Source of the DNA: Onthophagus taurus
Taxonomy: Eukaryota > Arthropoda > Insecta > Coleoptera > Scarabaeidae
NCBI RefSeq assembly: GCF_036711975.1
Contig: NC_091975.1
Coordinates: 6,264,501-6,328,500, forward strand
Length of the DNA: 64,000 nt
Direction: 5' to 3'
The position numbers and the translations under genes were made by a program. The notes below the pieces were generated by a model that was not told the DNA's origin, did no database searches, and saw nothing but the letters and a program-made list of their open reading frames with translations. This document shows positions 1-12,730 of this stretch, one piece after another. The stretch's first letter is position 1. Each line of letters starts with the position of its first letter.

Positions 1-3000
1 ATTTTATATAAAATGAATTAATGAACATGGAAACTTTAAACTTGGTACAAATTAACCTCAAACGTTCCTTAACAATCTGAATAAGTTTCATTTCTTCATT
101 TCAGGTTGTTTAGGAGAAAACATTTTTTATCTATAATCCTATTTTCTACAAATGTCAAATAAAATCAGCGACTTTTAAATTTTATTTAATATAAAGTAAT
201 TATCCTGGAAACTTATAATTTGGTATAATGTAACTCCAAACGCTCCTTTATAACCTCAAAAAGTTTCATTTCTTAAATCCTAACCGTTTAGGAGAAAACA
301 ATTTTTTTCTTTAACCTCACTTTTAACAGACACTAAATTATCTGGGCGATTTTTAAAATTTTATATAAAATGTATTAATCAACATGGAAACTTAAAACTT
401 GGCACAAATTAACCTCAAACGTTCCTTATCAACCTGAATAAGTTTCATTTCTTCATTTTAGGTTGTTTAGGAGAAAACATTTTTTATCTTTAATCCCATT
501 TTCTACAGATATCAAATAAAATCAGCGAATTTTAAATTTTATTTAATATAAAGTAATTATCCTGGAAACTTATAATTTGGTATAATGTAACTTCAAACGT
601 TCCTTTATAACCTCAAAAAGTTTCATTTCTTAAATCCTAACCGTTTACGAGAAAACAATTTTTTTCTTTAACCTCACTTTTAACAGACACTAAATTAACT
701 AGGCGATTTTTAAAATTTTATATAAAATGAATTAATCAACATGGAAACTTAAAACTTGGCACAAATTAACTTCAAACGTTCCTTAACAACCTGAATAAGT
801 TTCATTTCTTCATTTCAGGTTGTTTAGGAGAAAACATTTTTTATCTTTAATCCCATTTTCTACAAATGTCAAATAAAATCAGCGACTTTTAAATTTTATT
901 TAATATAAAGTAATTATCCTGGAAACTTATAATTTGATATAATGTAACTCCAAACGCTCCTTTATAACCTCAAAAAGTTTCATTTCTTAAATCCTAACCG
1001 TTTAGAAGAAAACAATTTTTTTCTTTAACCTCACTTTTAACAGACACTAAATTAACTAGGCGATTTTTAAAATTTTATATAAAATGAATTAATCAACATG
1101 GAAACTTAAAACTTGGCACAAATTAACCTCAAACGTTCCTTAACAACCTGAATAAGTTTCATTTCTTCATTTCTGGTTGTTTAGGAGAAAACATTTTTTG
1201 TCTTTAATCCCATTTTCTACAAATGTCAAATAAAATCAGCGACTTTTAAATTTTATTTAATATAAAGTAATTATCATGGAAGCTTATAATTTGGTATAAT
1301 GTAACTCCAAACGTTCCTTTATAACCTCAAAAAGTTTCATTTCTTAAATCCTAACCGTTTAGGAGAAAACAATTTTTTTCTTTAACCTCACCTTTAACAG
1401 ACACTAAGTTAATTAGGCGATTTTTAAAATTTTATATAAAATGAATTAATCAACATGGAAACTTAAAACTTGGTACAAATTAACCTCAAACGTTCCTTAA
1501 CAACCTGAATAAGTTTCATTTCTTCATTTTAAGTTGTTTAGGAGAAAACATTTTTTATCTATAATCCTATTTTCTACAAATGTCAAATAAAATCAGCAAC
1601 TTTTAAATTTTATTTAATATAAAGTAATTATCCTGGAAACTTATAATTTGGTATAATGTAACTTCAAACGTTCCTTTATAACCTCAAAAAGTTTCATTTC
1701 TTAAATCCTAACCGTTTAGGAGAAAACAATTTTTTTCTTTAACCTCACTTTTAACAGACACTAAATTAATTAGGCGATTTTTTAAATTTTATTTAAAATG
1801 AATTAATCAACATGGAAACTTAAAACTTGGCACAAATTAACCTCAAACGTTCCTTAACAACCTGAATCAGTTTCATTTCTTCGTTTCAGGTTGTTTAGAA
1901 GAAAACATTTTTTATCTTTAATCCCAATTTCTACAAATGTCAAATAAAATCAGCGACTTTTAAATTTTATTTAATGTAAAGTTATTATCATGGAAGCTTA
2001 TAATTTGGTATAATGTAACTCCAAACGCTCCTTTATAACCTCAAAAAGTTTCATTTCTTAAATCCTAACCGTTTAGGAGAAAACAATTTTTTTCTTTAAC
2101 CTCACCTTTAACAGACACTAAGTTAATTAGGCGATTTTTAAAATTTTATATAAAATGAATTAATCAACATGGAAACTTAAAACTTGGTACAAATTAACCT
2201 CAAACGTTCCTTAACAACCTGAATAAGTTTCATTTCTTCATTTTAAGTTGTTTAGGAGAAAACATTTTTTATCTATAATCCTATTTTCTACAAATGTCAA
2301 ATAAAATCAGCAACTTTTAAATTTTATTTAATATAAAGTAATTATCCTGGAAACTTATAATTTGGTATAATGTAACTTCAAACGTTCCTTTATAACCTCA
2401 AAAAGTTTCATTTCTTAAATCCTAACCGTTTAGGAGAAAACAATTTTTTTCTTTAACCTCACTTTTAACAGACACTAAATTAATTAGGCGATTTTTTAAA
2501 TTTTATTTAAAATGAATTAATCAACATGGAAACTTAAAACTTGGCACAAATTAACCTCAAACGTTCCTTAACAACCTGAATCAGTTTCATTTCTTCGTTT
2601 CAGGTTGTTTAGAAGAAAACATTTTTTATCTTTAATCCCAATTTCTACAAATGTCAAATAAAATCAGCGACTTTTAAATTTTATTTAATGTAAAGTTATT
2701 ATCATGGAAGCTTATAATTTGGTATAATGTAACTCCAAACGCTCCTTTATAACCTCAAAAAGTTTCATTTCTTAAATCCTAACCGTTTAGGAGAAAACAA
2801 TTTTTTTCTTTAACCTCACTTTTAACAGCCACTAAATTAACTTGGCGATTTTTAAAGCTTTGTATAAGATGAATTAATCATCATGGAAACTTGAAAATTG
2901 GTACAAATTATCTTCAAACGTTCCTTAACAACCTGAATAAGTTTCATTTCTTCATTTCTGGTTGTTTAGGAGAAAAAATTTTTTATCTTTAATCCCATTT

Positions 3001-3480
3001 TCTACAGATGTCAAATAAAATCAGCGACTTTTAAATTTTATTTAATATAAAGTAATTATCCTGGAAACTTATAATTTGGTATAATGTAACTCCAAATGCT
3101 CTTTTATAACCTCAAAAAGTTTCATTCATTAAATCCTAGCCGTTTAAGAGAAAACAATTTTTTTCTTTAACCTCACTTTTATCAGACACTAAATTAATTA
3201 GGCGATTTTTAAAATTTTATATAAAATGAATTAATCAACATGGAAACTTAAAACTTGGTACAAATTATCTTCAAACGTTCCTTAACAACCTCAAAAAGTT
3301 TCATTCATTAAATCCTAGCCGTTTAGGAGAAAACAATTTTTTTCTTTAACCTCTCTTTTAATAGTCACTAAATTAACTGGGCGATTTTTATAATTTTATA
3401 TAAAATGAATTAATCATCATAGAAATTTAAAACTTGGTACAAATTATCTTCAAACGTTTCTGAACAACCTGAATAAATTT
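1..3480. repeat. Satellite A array, copy 1 (dimeric ~357-bp unit)
   Basis: Tandem AT-rich repeat running in from the left edge. The landmark ACATGGAAAC recurs at about 25, 382, 739, 1096 and 1453, giving a period near 357 bp. Each unit is two diverged ~178-bp halves: both contain GGAAACTTA, a block ending CAAACGTTCCTT and later GTTTAGGAGAAAAC, but differ in between. It is therefore a dimeric higher-order repeat. The last units (from about 2820) are more diverged, as is usual at array edges. The same family reappears at 5941-8899. No coding potential is seen. Confidence 0.95.
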
Positions 3481-4495
3481 CATTTCTTCAAATTTTGGTT
3501 TAGTTTTGTTTTAGAAATTCATTAAATGACCATGTCACAGAAAAATAAGGTGAAGAAACTTTTCCAGAAGGTTATAGCAAAAAGTCGTAACTTTTTGTAC
3601 ATCATCAGAAAATTAATTTTTCTTTTACTTTTTTTCATACGAAACAAGAATCATTAAAATTCGTTCCTCGTCAAGTTTTCCTGTCAATATCACAATTAAA
3701 CCAAACCAGGTTTTATGACGATTCCAAATACGATTTCGTTATTAAACGTTTGTTGTTATTTTTGTTCGTTATTGTTATTATTCGAGGTGAAATTGTCACA
3801 ATTAATTGAGCCAACTTTAAAAATCATTTGTTACAAGGTCACTAATTGGGGGTGAAGGCTGAGAAATGTGATTAAAACGTTAAAATTTAATGTTGTTTAC
3901 TTCGAAAATAGGGTAAAAAGTGGTCAAAGAAAAGGTATAAAAAAGTGTGGCATGTTCTGAAGGTATTTAATTAAGTAACAAATCGATTGAATGTAGGAAT
4001 TAGAAAGTATTTTTAAACCGCTGGCTCAATAAAAAAATTAAAATATCCAAATAAAAATTATAATCATTAATCAAATTTCAAGTTGATGTCAATCATTTAC
4101 GACTGTTATTATAACATTCATTATTTTTTTATCTCTAAAATCTGAGTGATTTGATTTATTACAACTTAAACTAACTTATTTAAACTTAATATTAACTTTA
4201 ATTAATTGTAATTGATTTTTTTTCTTATTCTAAAAATAATCATAATAAGAAATAATGAAAAAACGGAAATACACCCACACACAATGTGAGGGTATTTTCG
4301 TGGTAACATTCATTAATAATTAAAAAAAGTTCTAAAGGAAAGATCGATTCGTTTTAGTTTTAGATGTGCGGTCAATTTGTACTACAATAGTAATTGAATC
4401 GTCTAGAGACGAGCACTCAAAGTGTAAATGAAATTTCGTCGTCTTGAAAACAATGCCCGATAACGTTATTCTCAACCAATCGGGGGCCATCGATC
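3481..4495. other. Non-repetitive AT-rich upstream region
   Basis: About 1 kb between satellite A and the first proposed coding exon of the transporter gene. There is no convincing ORF or RNA gene. The 5' untranslated exon and promoter of the transporter should lie here, but I cannot place a start site. An alternative initiator ATG lies at 4453 (peptide begins MPDNVILNQS) and would reach the same splice phase through a weaker donor at 4499. Confidence 0.4.
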
Positions 4496-7400
4496 ATGGT
4501 TGTACTTGAACCACATGGTATTTGGTGTATTTACATGGTGTGAGAACACACCTGACTGTTAGTTTCGACGTGAACTTCATCCTGCAAATTACTTTTCACA
4601 ACATTAAAAAATAATAAATTATTTTATTAATTTAAAAAGGAATAAAGTTCTAAATTGTGCGATTAAAAAAAATAGACTAATACAATGGGTTAGTTTGTTA
4701 TAAATTAATTTATTAAACTTTCGAGTACTTATATTTAAAAATTTTATTTGATAGGGTTCGATTTTATTGAGGCACAAGGCGAAGATTTCGAAAGAGCGCT
4801 TGAAAGTACAGGTGAGCATTTTAAAATTAAACCACTTATAAATCACTTATTACTTTATTATTTCACAAACTAATGTTATCTTAGTTTTTGATCGAATTAA
4901 AAAATAAAAACATTCACGAACTTGACCTAAATTTCATAAAACAATATCCCAAAATTGAATCAGTTCGGAATATAAAACGATATTTCGCTGGCTTCTTATC
5001 ACCATCAACTTTAAACGAGGTCGTTATCCGTTCATTTCGCGAATTTAAAACCAACAACAACCACTTTGTACACAACGGTAATTTATTTAAACCTCCAAAA
5101 TTGACACTTTAAGGCTACAGCGTGAAGAAGAAAAACCAAAAAAAAAAACATGATCGATTATTAACGAAAACCTTGTCATTAATTTTATTTTTTTTATTAA
5201 GGATTAAAATCGTTAAGTAGAGTTATTTTAACCGGTCCAATTTATTTTTAATTAACCCGTGATTTTCTTTTATTAATTACATCGTTATTTATTTTTTCAT
5301 TGAATTTTTTGTTCTTCATTTGCACATTTTTTATTTTTTGTATTTCCTACAAATATCAAATTAATTCAAATTCTATATAAAATAAAGTTATCAACTTTGA
5401 GGCGTATAATTTGGTACAACTCAAATATTACTTTATAAGCTCAAAAAGTTACATTTTTTAATTTTAATTGGAGAAAACATTTTTTGTATCTTTTCCCTGC
5501 AGTGTCAAATCTTCTATAAGGAAAATTTATAGGAACATTGGCAGTATCGAGTCTTTTGCAAACAGTGTTGAGTCATCTCCAAGCTTGTATAGTGTCTTAT
5601 TATCAATATCTGGGCTTCTGCCAGTAGTGTCTAGTTATTATAAGGACGATCATATCATTTATTGGTATCTGATCTTCTACGCGTAGTATCTATCATCTGA
5701 AAGCAGGATTTAGTCGTTTGCTGGCAGTATCTAATCTTTTGCAAGTAGTGTTTAGTCATGCATAAGGTGGATCATATCATGTATTGGTAGTATTTGGTCT
5801 TCTACGCACAGTATCTATCTTCTAAAAGCATCTAATCATTTTATGAGCAATATCTAATCTTCTGGCAGCAAAGTCTAGTGTTCTATAAGAAAGATATAGT
5901 CTTCTAATAGAAATATCATTTTTTTTCAAGTAGTACCTAAAATAGAAACTTAAAACTTGGCACAAATTAACCTCAAACGTTCCTTAACAACCTGAATAAG
6001 TTTCATTTCTTCATTTCTGGTTGTTTAGGAGAAAACATTTTTTATTTTTAATCCCATTTTCTACAAATGTCAAATAAAATCAGCGACTTTTAAATTTTAT
6101 TTAATATAAAGTAATTATCATGGAAACTTATAATTTGGTATAACGTAACTTCAAACGTTCCTTTATAACCTCAAAAAGTTTCATTACTTAAATCCTAACC
6201 GTTTAGGAGAAAACCATTTTTTTCTTTAACCTCACTTTTAACAGACACTAAATTAACTAGGCGATTTTTAAAATTTTATATAAAATGAATTAATCAACAT
6301 GGAAACTTAAAACTTGGCACAAATTAACCTCAAACGTTCCTTAACAACCTGAATAAGTTTCATTTCTTCATTTCTGGTTGTTTAGGAGAAAACATTTTTT
6401 ATTTTTAATCCCATTTTCTACAAATGTCAAATAAAATCAGCGACTTTTAAATTTTATTTAATATAAAGTAATTATCCTGGAAACTTATAATTTGGTATAA
6501 TGTAACTTCAAACGTTCCTTTATAACCTCAAAAAGTTTCATTTCTTAAATCCTAACCGTTTAGGAGAAAACAATTTTTTTCATTAACCTCACTTTTAACA
6601 GACACTAAATTAACTAGGCGATTTTTAAAATTTTATATAAAATGAATTAATCAACATGGAAACTTAAAACTTGGCACAAATTAACCTCAAACGTTCCTTA
6701 ACAACCTGAATAAGTTTCATTTCTGCATTTCTGGTTGTTTAGGAGAAACCTTTTTTTATTTTTAATCCCATTTTCTACAAATGTCAAATAAAATTAGCGA
6801 CTTTTAAATTTTATTTAATATAAAGTAATTATTCTGGAAACTTATAATTTGGTATAATGTAACTTCAAACGTTCCTTTATAACCTCAAAAAGTTTCATTT
6901 CTTAAATCCTAACCGTTTAGGAGAAAACAATTTTTTTCTTTAACCTCACTTTTAACAGACACTAAATTAACTTGGCGATTTTTAAAGCTTTATATAAAAT
7001 GAATTAATCAACATGGAAACTTAAAACTTGGCACAAATTAACCTCAAACGTTCCTTAACAACCTGAATAAGTTTCATTTCTTCATTTCTGGTTGTTTAGG
7101 AGAAAACATTTTTTATCTTTAATCCCATTTTCTACAAATGTCAAATAAAATCAGCGACTTTTAAATTTTATTTAATATAAAGTAATTATCCTGGAAACTT
7201 ATAATTTGGTATAATGTAACTTCAAACGTTCCTTTATAACCTCAAAAAGTTTCATTTCTTAAATCCTAACCGTTTAGGAGAAAACAATTTTTTTCTTTAA
7301 CCTCACTTTTAATTGTCACGAAATTATCTGGGCGATTTTTATAATTTTATATAAAATTAATTAATCAACATGGAAACTTAAAACTTGGCACAAATTAACC

Positions 7401-10400
7401 TCAAACGTTCCTTAACAACCTGAATAAGTTTCATTTCTTCGTTTCAGGTTGTTTAGGAGAAAACATTTTTTATCTTTAATCCCAATTTCTACAAATGTCA
7501 AATAAAATCTGCGACTTTTAAATTTTATTTAATATAAAGTAATTATCCTGGAAACTTATAATTTGGTACAATGTAACTTCAAACGTTCCTTTATAACCTC
7601 AAAAAGTTTCATTTCTTAAATCCTAACCGTTTAGGAGAAAACAATTTTTTTCTTTAACCTCACTTTTAACAGACACTAAATTAACTAGGCGATTTTTAAA
7701 ATTTTATATAAAATGAATTAATCATCATGGAAACTTGAAAATTGGTACAAATTATCTACAAACATTCTTTAACAACCTGAATAAGTTTCATTTCTTCATT
7801 TCTGGTTGTTTAGGAGAAAACATTTTTTATTTTTAATCCCATTTTCTACAAATGTCAAATAAAATCAGCGACTTTTAAATTTTATTTAATATAAAGTAAT
7901 TATCCTGGAAACTTATAATTTGGTATAATGTAACTTCAAACGTTCCTTTATAACCTCAAAAAGTTTCATTTCTTAAATCCTAACCGTTTAGGAGAAAAAA
8001 TTTTTTTCTTTAACCTCACTTTTAACAGACACTAAATTAACTTGGCGATTTTTAAAGCTTTATATAAAATGAATTAATCATCATGAAAACTTGAAAATTG
8101 GTACAAATTATCTTCAAACGTTCCTTAACAACCTGAATAAGTTTCATTTCTTCATTTTAAGTTGTTTAGGAGAAAACATTTTTTATCTATAATCCTATTT
8201 TCTACAAATGTCAAATAAAATCAGCGACTTTTAAATTTTATTTAATATAAAGTAATTATCCTGGAAACTTATAATTTGGTATAATGTAACTTCAAACGTT
8301 CCTTTATAACCTCAAAAAGTTTCATTACTTAAATCCTAACCGTTTAGGAGAAAACAATTTTTTTCATTAACCTCACTTTTAACAGACACTAAATTAACTA
8401 GGCGATTTTTAAAATTTTATATAAAATGAATTAATCAACATGGAAACTTAAAACTTGGCACAAATTAACCTCAAACGTTCCTTAACAACCTGAATAAGTT
8501 TCATTTCTTCATTTCTGGTTGTTTAGGAGAAAACATTTTTTATTTTTAATCCCATTTTCTACAAATGTCAAATAAAATCAGCGACTTTTAAATTTTATTT
8601 AATATAAAGTAATTATCCTGGAAACTTATAATTTGGTATAATGTAACTTCAAACGTTCCTTTATAACCTCAAAAAGTTTCATTTCTTAAATCCTAACCGT
8701 TTAGGAGAAAACAATTTTTTTCTTTAACCTCACTTTTAACAGACACTAAATTAACTAGGCGATTTTTAAAATTTTATATAAAATGAATTAATCAACATGG
8801 AAACTTAAAACTTGGCACAAATTAACCTCAAACGTTCCTTAACAACCTGAATAAGTTTCTATTCTTCATTTCTGGTTGTTTAGGAGAAAACATTTTTTAA
8901 CATATCATGTATTGGTAGTATCTGGTCTTCTACGCACAGTATCTATCTTCTAAAAGCAGTAATTTAATGGTATGCAAGTACATGTGGTATTTTATTAGCA
9001 GTATGCCTGCAGTAACAGTGATCTAATCATTTTATGAGCAGTATCTAATCTTCTGGCAGCAAAGTCTAGTGTTCTATAAGAGAGATATAGTCTTCTATTA
9101 GAAATATCATTTTTTTTCAAGTAGTACCTAACTTTTTGGAAGAAATATTTTGTCATCAATAACTTTTTGTAGGTTTTGGAAAATTCCATTTCGCACTTTT
9201 GGCAGTATGCGGCTTAATTTATATGGACACAGCAATTAGCATAACAATTATGTCGTTCGTTTTGCCATCGGCACAATGTGATTTTCAAATGACATCAAGC
9301 GATAAAGGATTATTGACAGCGGCTCCGATGTTAGGTAAATAATTTTGATTCACCTAAACGAATTGAAATAATCGTTTTAATTAAATTTGTTTCAGGAATG
9401 TTGCTAGGGTCTTATTTTTGGGGTTGTTTAGCTGACACAAAAGGGCGTAAAATCGTTTTAATTTGGACGCTTTTGATGGATGGAATTTGCGGGATTTTAT
9501 CAGCTGTTTCTCAATTATACACTATATTTATGATTTTAAGATTTTTAAGTGGATTTGCGTAAGTTTTCAGTTAAATGTTAATTTATATGTGTTTTAATGT
9601 ATTTTTTTAAATAGAATTGCTGGCGCTATGGGAATTTGTTTCCCATATTTGGGCGAATTCCAACCCAGTAAATACCGCGAGACGATTTTATGTTGGATGG
9701 AAATGTTTTGGACCATCGGAGTAATCGTTCTTCCAGGTTTAGCGTGGTTATCAATCCCTTTAGAGATCGATTTAGTATCGGACGTGTTCAAATTTAAAAG
9801 TTGGAATTTATTCGTTATTATCTGCTCAATTCCAAGCATCTTATTAGGAGTGTGGTTATTTTTTTTCCCGGAAAGTCCAAAATTCTTGTTGGATATCGGC
9901 GAACCAGATGCTGCTTTAGATATATTAAAAAATATTTATTCGAGTAATTCAGGTGATAGTGCATCAAATTATCCAGTAAGTTATTTATTTTATTTAAATT
10001 AAAGAAATCGTTTTTAAAACACATTTTCTTTTTAGATAAAAAGTTTACGAGAAAAATCGCGTACGTTCAGCGTAATTTCAAGTCAATCCAACAAATCGAT
10101 TCGCAGCTTAAGCCTTCGGAAACCAAAAGAATTAAAAATGTTAATCGCCGAGATTTGGGCTCAAACTAAAGCTTTGTGTAAAGCACCCCATTTAAAATAT
10201 ACAATCATCACGTGTTTGATTCAGTTTGGATTGACGACGAGTTATTACACTTTAATGATTTGGTTTCCCGAGCTTTTTTATCGCTTCGAAGAATTCGAAA
10301 CTATGCATCCCGGAGAATCTGCCTCAGTTTGCGACGTTTCTGCCAGTGTTACAAACGCAACAAGAATGTTTAGAGAAACTGCAAATCCCGCTGATGAATT

Positions 10401-10976
10401 TTGCGGCGAACCAATCGAAGATTCAGTTTATTTGCACACTTTAATTATTGGTATAGCGTGTATTCCAACTAGTTTATGGTTACCTTTGTGTGTGCATAAA
10501 CTTGGGGCGAAATTCTTTTTGAGTAAGAAAAACTTTTATTTGGTTTATCAAAAATCATAAATTTTTTTTTAATTAGTTTTTAGTTTATTGGTTGCTGCTG
10601 GTGTAACGTTCGGTTTATATTTTGTAACTTCCTCAACATCAAACTTGGTGTTGTCTTGTATTTTCGAAGCTTTAACAAGTTTAGGAATTAGTACGGTTTA
10701 TTGCGTGATGGTGGACTTATTTCCGACGAATTTAAGAGTTATGGCGGCTGCTTTGTCGTTAACTTTCGGTCGATTAGGCGCTTTATTAGGAAATGTCTTG
10801 TTTGGATATTTAATTGATTTGGAATGCGTCGTTCCAATCGTGTTATTCGGTTCTCTCCTAGTTGGTAAGAATACAAAATACGATTTCCACAAGAAACATT
10901 TCTAATTTATTGTTTTGCAGGAGCCGGATTGTTATGTTTCCTTTTACCCAACACAGGAAAAGGAGCTTTGGATTAA
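4496..10976 (+). CDS. SV2-like MFS transporter (synaptic vesicle glycoprotein 2-like)
   Basis: Twelve-helix major facilitator protein, probably an organic-ion-type vesicle or plasma-membrane transporter; its substrate is unknown. Exons: 4496-4517 (tentative), 4755-4811, 9173-9334, 9396-9558, 9615-9975, 10036-10522, 10577-10864 and 10921-10976. All have GT/AG ends and phases that join into about 531 residues. Visible family marks: the N-terminal acidic block EDFERALESTGFGKFH typical of SV2-like proteins; MFS motif A GCLADTKGRK (about residues 88-97) after TM2; PESPKFLL near 220 after TM6; and an extracytoplasmic loop after TM7 with WFPELFYRF and HPGESASVC (about 330-350). The second intron, 4.36 kb, carries satellite A. 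The first exon is the weak point: MVVLEPH from 4496 uses donor GTATTT, but other starts are possible. Confidence 0.85.
5773..5940. repeat. Left copy of array-flanking direct repeat
   Basis: The sequence from CATATCATGTATTGG to CAAGTAGTACCTAA lies immediately left of satellite A array 2. It is repeated in direct orientation at 8901-9130 immediately right of the array, at roughly 95% identity by eye apart from a 63-bp block found only in the right copy. Confidence 0.85.
5941..8899. repeat. Satellite A array, copy 2, inside transporter intron 2
   Basis: About eight ~357-bp dimeric units of the family at 1-3480, in the same orientation. The array starts abruptly at 5941 after the left flanking repeat and stops within a unit at 8899 before the right flanking repeat. 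It lies wholly in an intron, so splicing of the transporter must bridge it. The acceptor at 9172 lies only 270 bp beyond the array. Confidence 0.95.
8901..9130. repeat. Right copy of array-flanking direct repeat
   Basis: Direct repeat of 5773-5940 with an extra block at about 8959-9021 (starting GTAATTTAATGG). The copy ends about 40 bp before the splice acceptor of the next transporter exon. Confidence 0.85.
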
Positions 10977-11379
10977 AACAAATTAATAATCAATATTAAT
11001 CTAAATGAACGTTAACTGAATGGAATGTGATAAGAAATGTGAATTAGTGATTATAAACTCTAGAGAAAATATTTAGAAATGTGTGTAAATGTAAAATTGT
11101 TTAATTAATTTTAAAAGAGAGGAGTGTAAGACACTCAATTAGATGTAATTAGTGCTAGATATATACTTATATCAAGTACTAAACTGTACAGATAAAAATT
11201 ATTCGTGTTTAAACACCAACATCACATCGTTGAATGTTAATTATTTATTATCTATTCCCAAATGAAGCAGTATTTCACCGAAAATTGTAACCCAACTTTT
11301 GTATATAATCCTAATAAATACAAATTGTATCCTACTTTTAACTATAAATAATTATTTGGCGTTACATTATAAAGTTAGT
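10977..11379 (+). other. 3' UTR and downstream DNA of the transporter gene
   Basis: AT-rich non-coding sequence following the transporter stop codon TAA at 10974-10976. It contains candidate polyadenylation signals and no competing ORF. It ends where satellite B begins. Confidence 0.55.
11313..11318 (+). terminator. Candidate polyadenylation signal AATAAA
   Basis: AATAAA about 337 bp after the transporter stop codon. It is the best-placed canonical signal before the satellite, although other A-rich variants are nearby. Confidence 0.4.
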
Positions 11380-12371
11380 TCAGACTAGTGATGGATATCG
11401 ATGAAATTGTTATCAAAACTTTAAATATTGTTTTCTCAAAAACTAAAAGTTATTTTTCAAAACGGGTAGGTTCATTGGAAAGAGGACACTTTTATTAACA
11501 CTTTGGGAAATTTTCATACTCATATCCCAAGAAATAGATTTTATACGAATTTTTAAAACTTAATCGGCGAAAATTGCAAAATTCGATAAAATTGTCGATC
11601 ATTTAAAAATTTATTTCTTAAGAACTAAAAGTGATTTTTCAAAACGGCTTGTTGCATTAAAAAGAGGACACTATAATTAATAATTGGTGGTATTTCCACA
11701 AGGATCCTTCAAGAAATTAATTTTACAGCGAATTTTGAAAATTGCAACATAGAAAATTTTATCAAAACTTCAAATATTGTTTTCTCAAAAACTAAAATTT
11801 ATTTTAAAAACCGGTAGGTTCATTGTAAAGAGGACACTTTTATTAACACTTTGGGAAATTTTCATACTCATATTCCAAGAAATCGATTTTATACGAATGT
11901 TTAAAACTTAATCGGAGAAAATTGCAAAATTCGAAAAAATTGTCGATCATTTCAAAAATTTATTTCTTAAAAACTAGAAGTGATTTCTCAAAACGGCTTG
12001 TTGCATTAAAAAGAGGATACTTTAATTAATAATTGGTGATATTTCCACAAGGATCCTTCAAGAACTTAATTTTACAGCGAATTTTGAAAGTTATCGATGA
12101 AAATTGCAACATCGAAAATTTTATCAAAACTTCAAATATTGTTTTCTCAAAAACTAAAAGTTATTTTTCAAAACGGGTTGGTTCATTGGAAAGACGACAC
12201 TTTTATTAACACTTTGGGAAATTTTCATACTCATATCCCAAGAAATGGATTTTATACGAATTTTTAAAACTTAATCGGCAAAAATTGAAAATATTAATAT
12301 TATTACTTCCCATCCTGTTAGATTATGTAAATAAAAAACTTTGCTTTTCAGAAGGGTATCTTTTATTTTCG

Positions 12372-12415
12372 GCTCTACCGGTTTCGACTAATTCCTTTTA
12401 GTCATCTTCAGGAGC
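12372..12415 (-). ncRNA. Hammerhead-ribozyme-like motif, left arm
   Basis: Exact mirror copy of the motif at 12687-12730, readable from the minus strand. The same core, stem II and palindromic stem III are present. Confidence 0.45.
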
Positions 12416-12686
12416 AATAGCCACGTCTATTATACTTTTAATTTTCGAAATCTGGAATCATCTCTTCTTTCATCAGTACTTTCTTGAATTATTCGTTCTT
12501 AAATGTTGTTAAAATTTTCTCTATTTTTATGTTTTTCCTTATTTTTAGTTCACGTTGAATGTTATTATTAGTAATGGTTGCTTTATCTTTTAACAACATT
12601 TAAGAACGAATAATTCAAGAAAGTACTGATGAAAGAAGAGATGATTCCAGATTTCGAAAATTAAAAGTATAATAGACGTGGCTATT

Positions 12687-12730
12687 GCTCCTGAAGATGA
12701 CTAAAAGGAATTAGTCGAAACCGGTAGAGC
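12687..12730 (+). ncRNA. Hammerhead-ribozyme-like motif, right arm
   Basis: In order: GCTC (12687-12690), core CTGAAGA (12691-12697), one extra T, stem II GACTAA/TTAGTC (12699-12704 with 12711-12716) closed by a 6-nt loop, core GAAA (12717-12720), a very short palindromic stem III ACC/GGT, a candidate cleavage site after A12726 (GUA), then GAGC (12727-12730) pairing with GCTC as stem I. This matches the type I hammerhead order CUGANGA-stem II-GAAA-stem III-UH-stem I. Minimal stem III is known for Penelope-associated hammerheads. The extra T before stem II is a departure that may weaken or abolish activity. Confidence 0.5.

Noticed and set aside
4888..5112. 74-codon plus-strand frame in transporter intron 2
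   Set aside because: No proper ATG context, no family resemblance, and it lies between two exons whose phases join without it.
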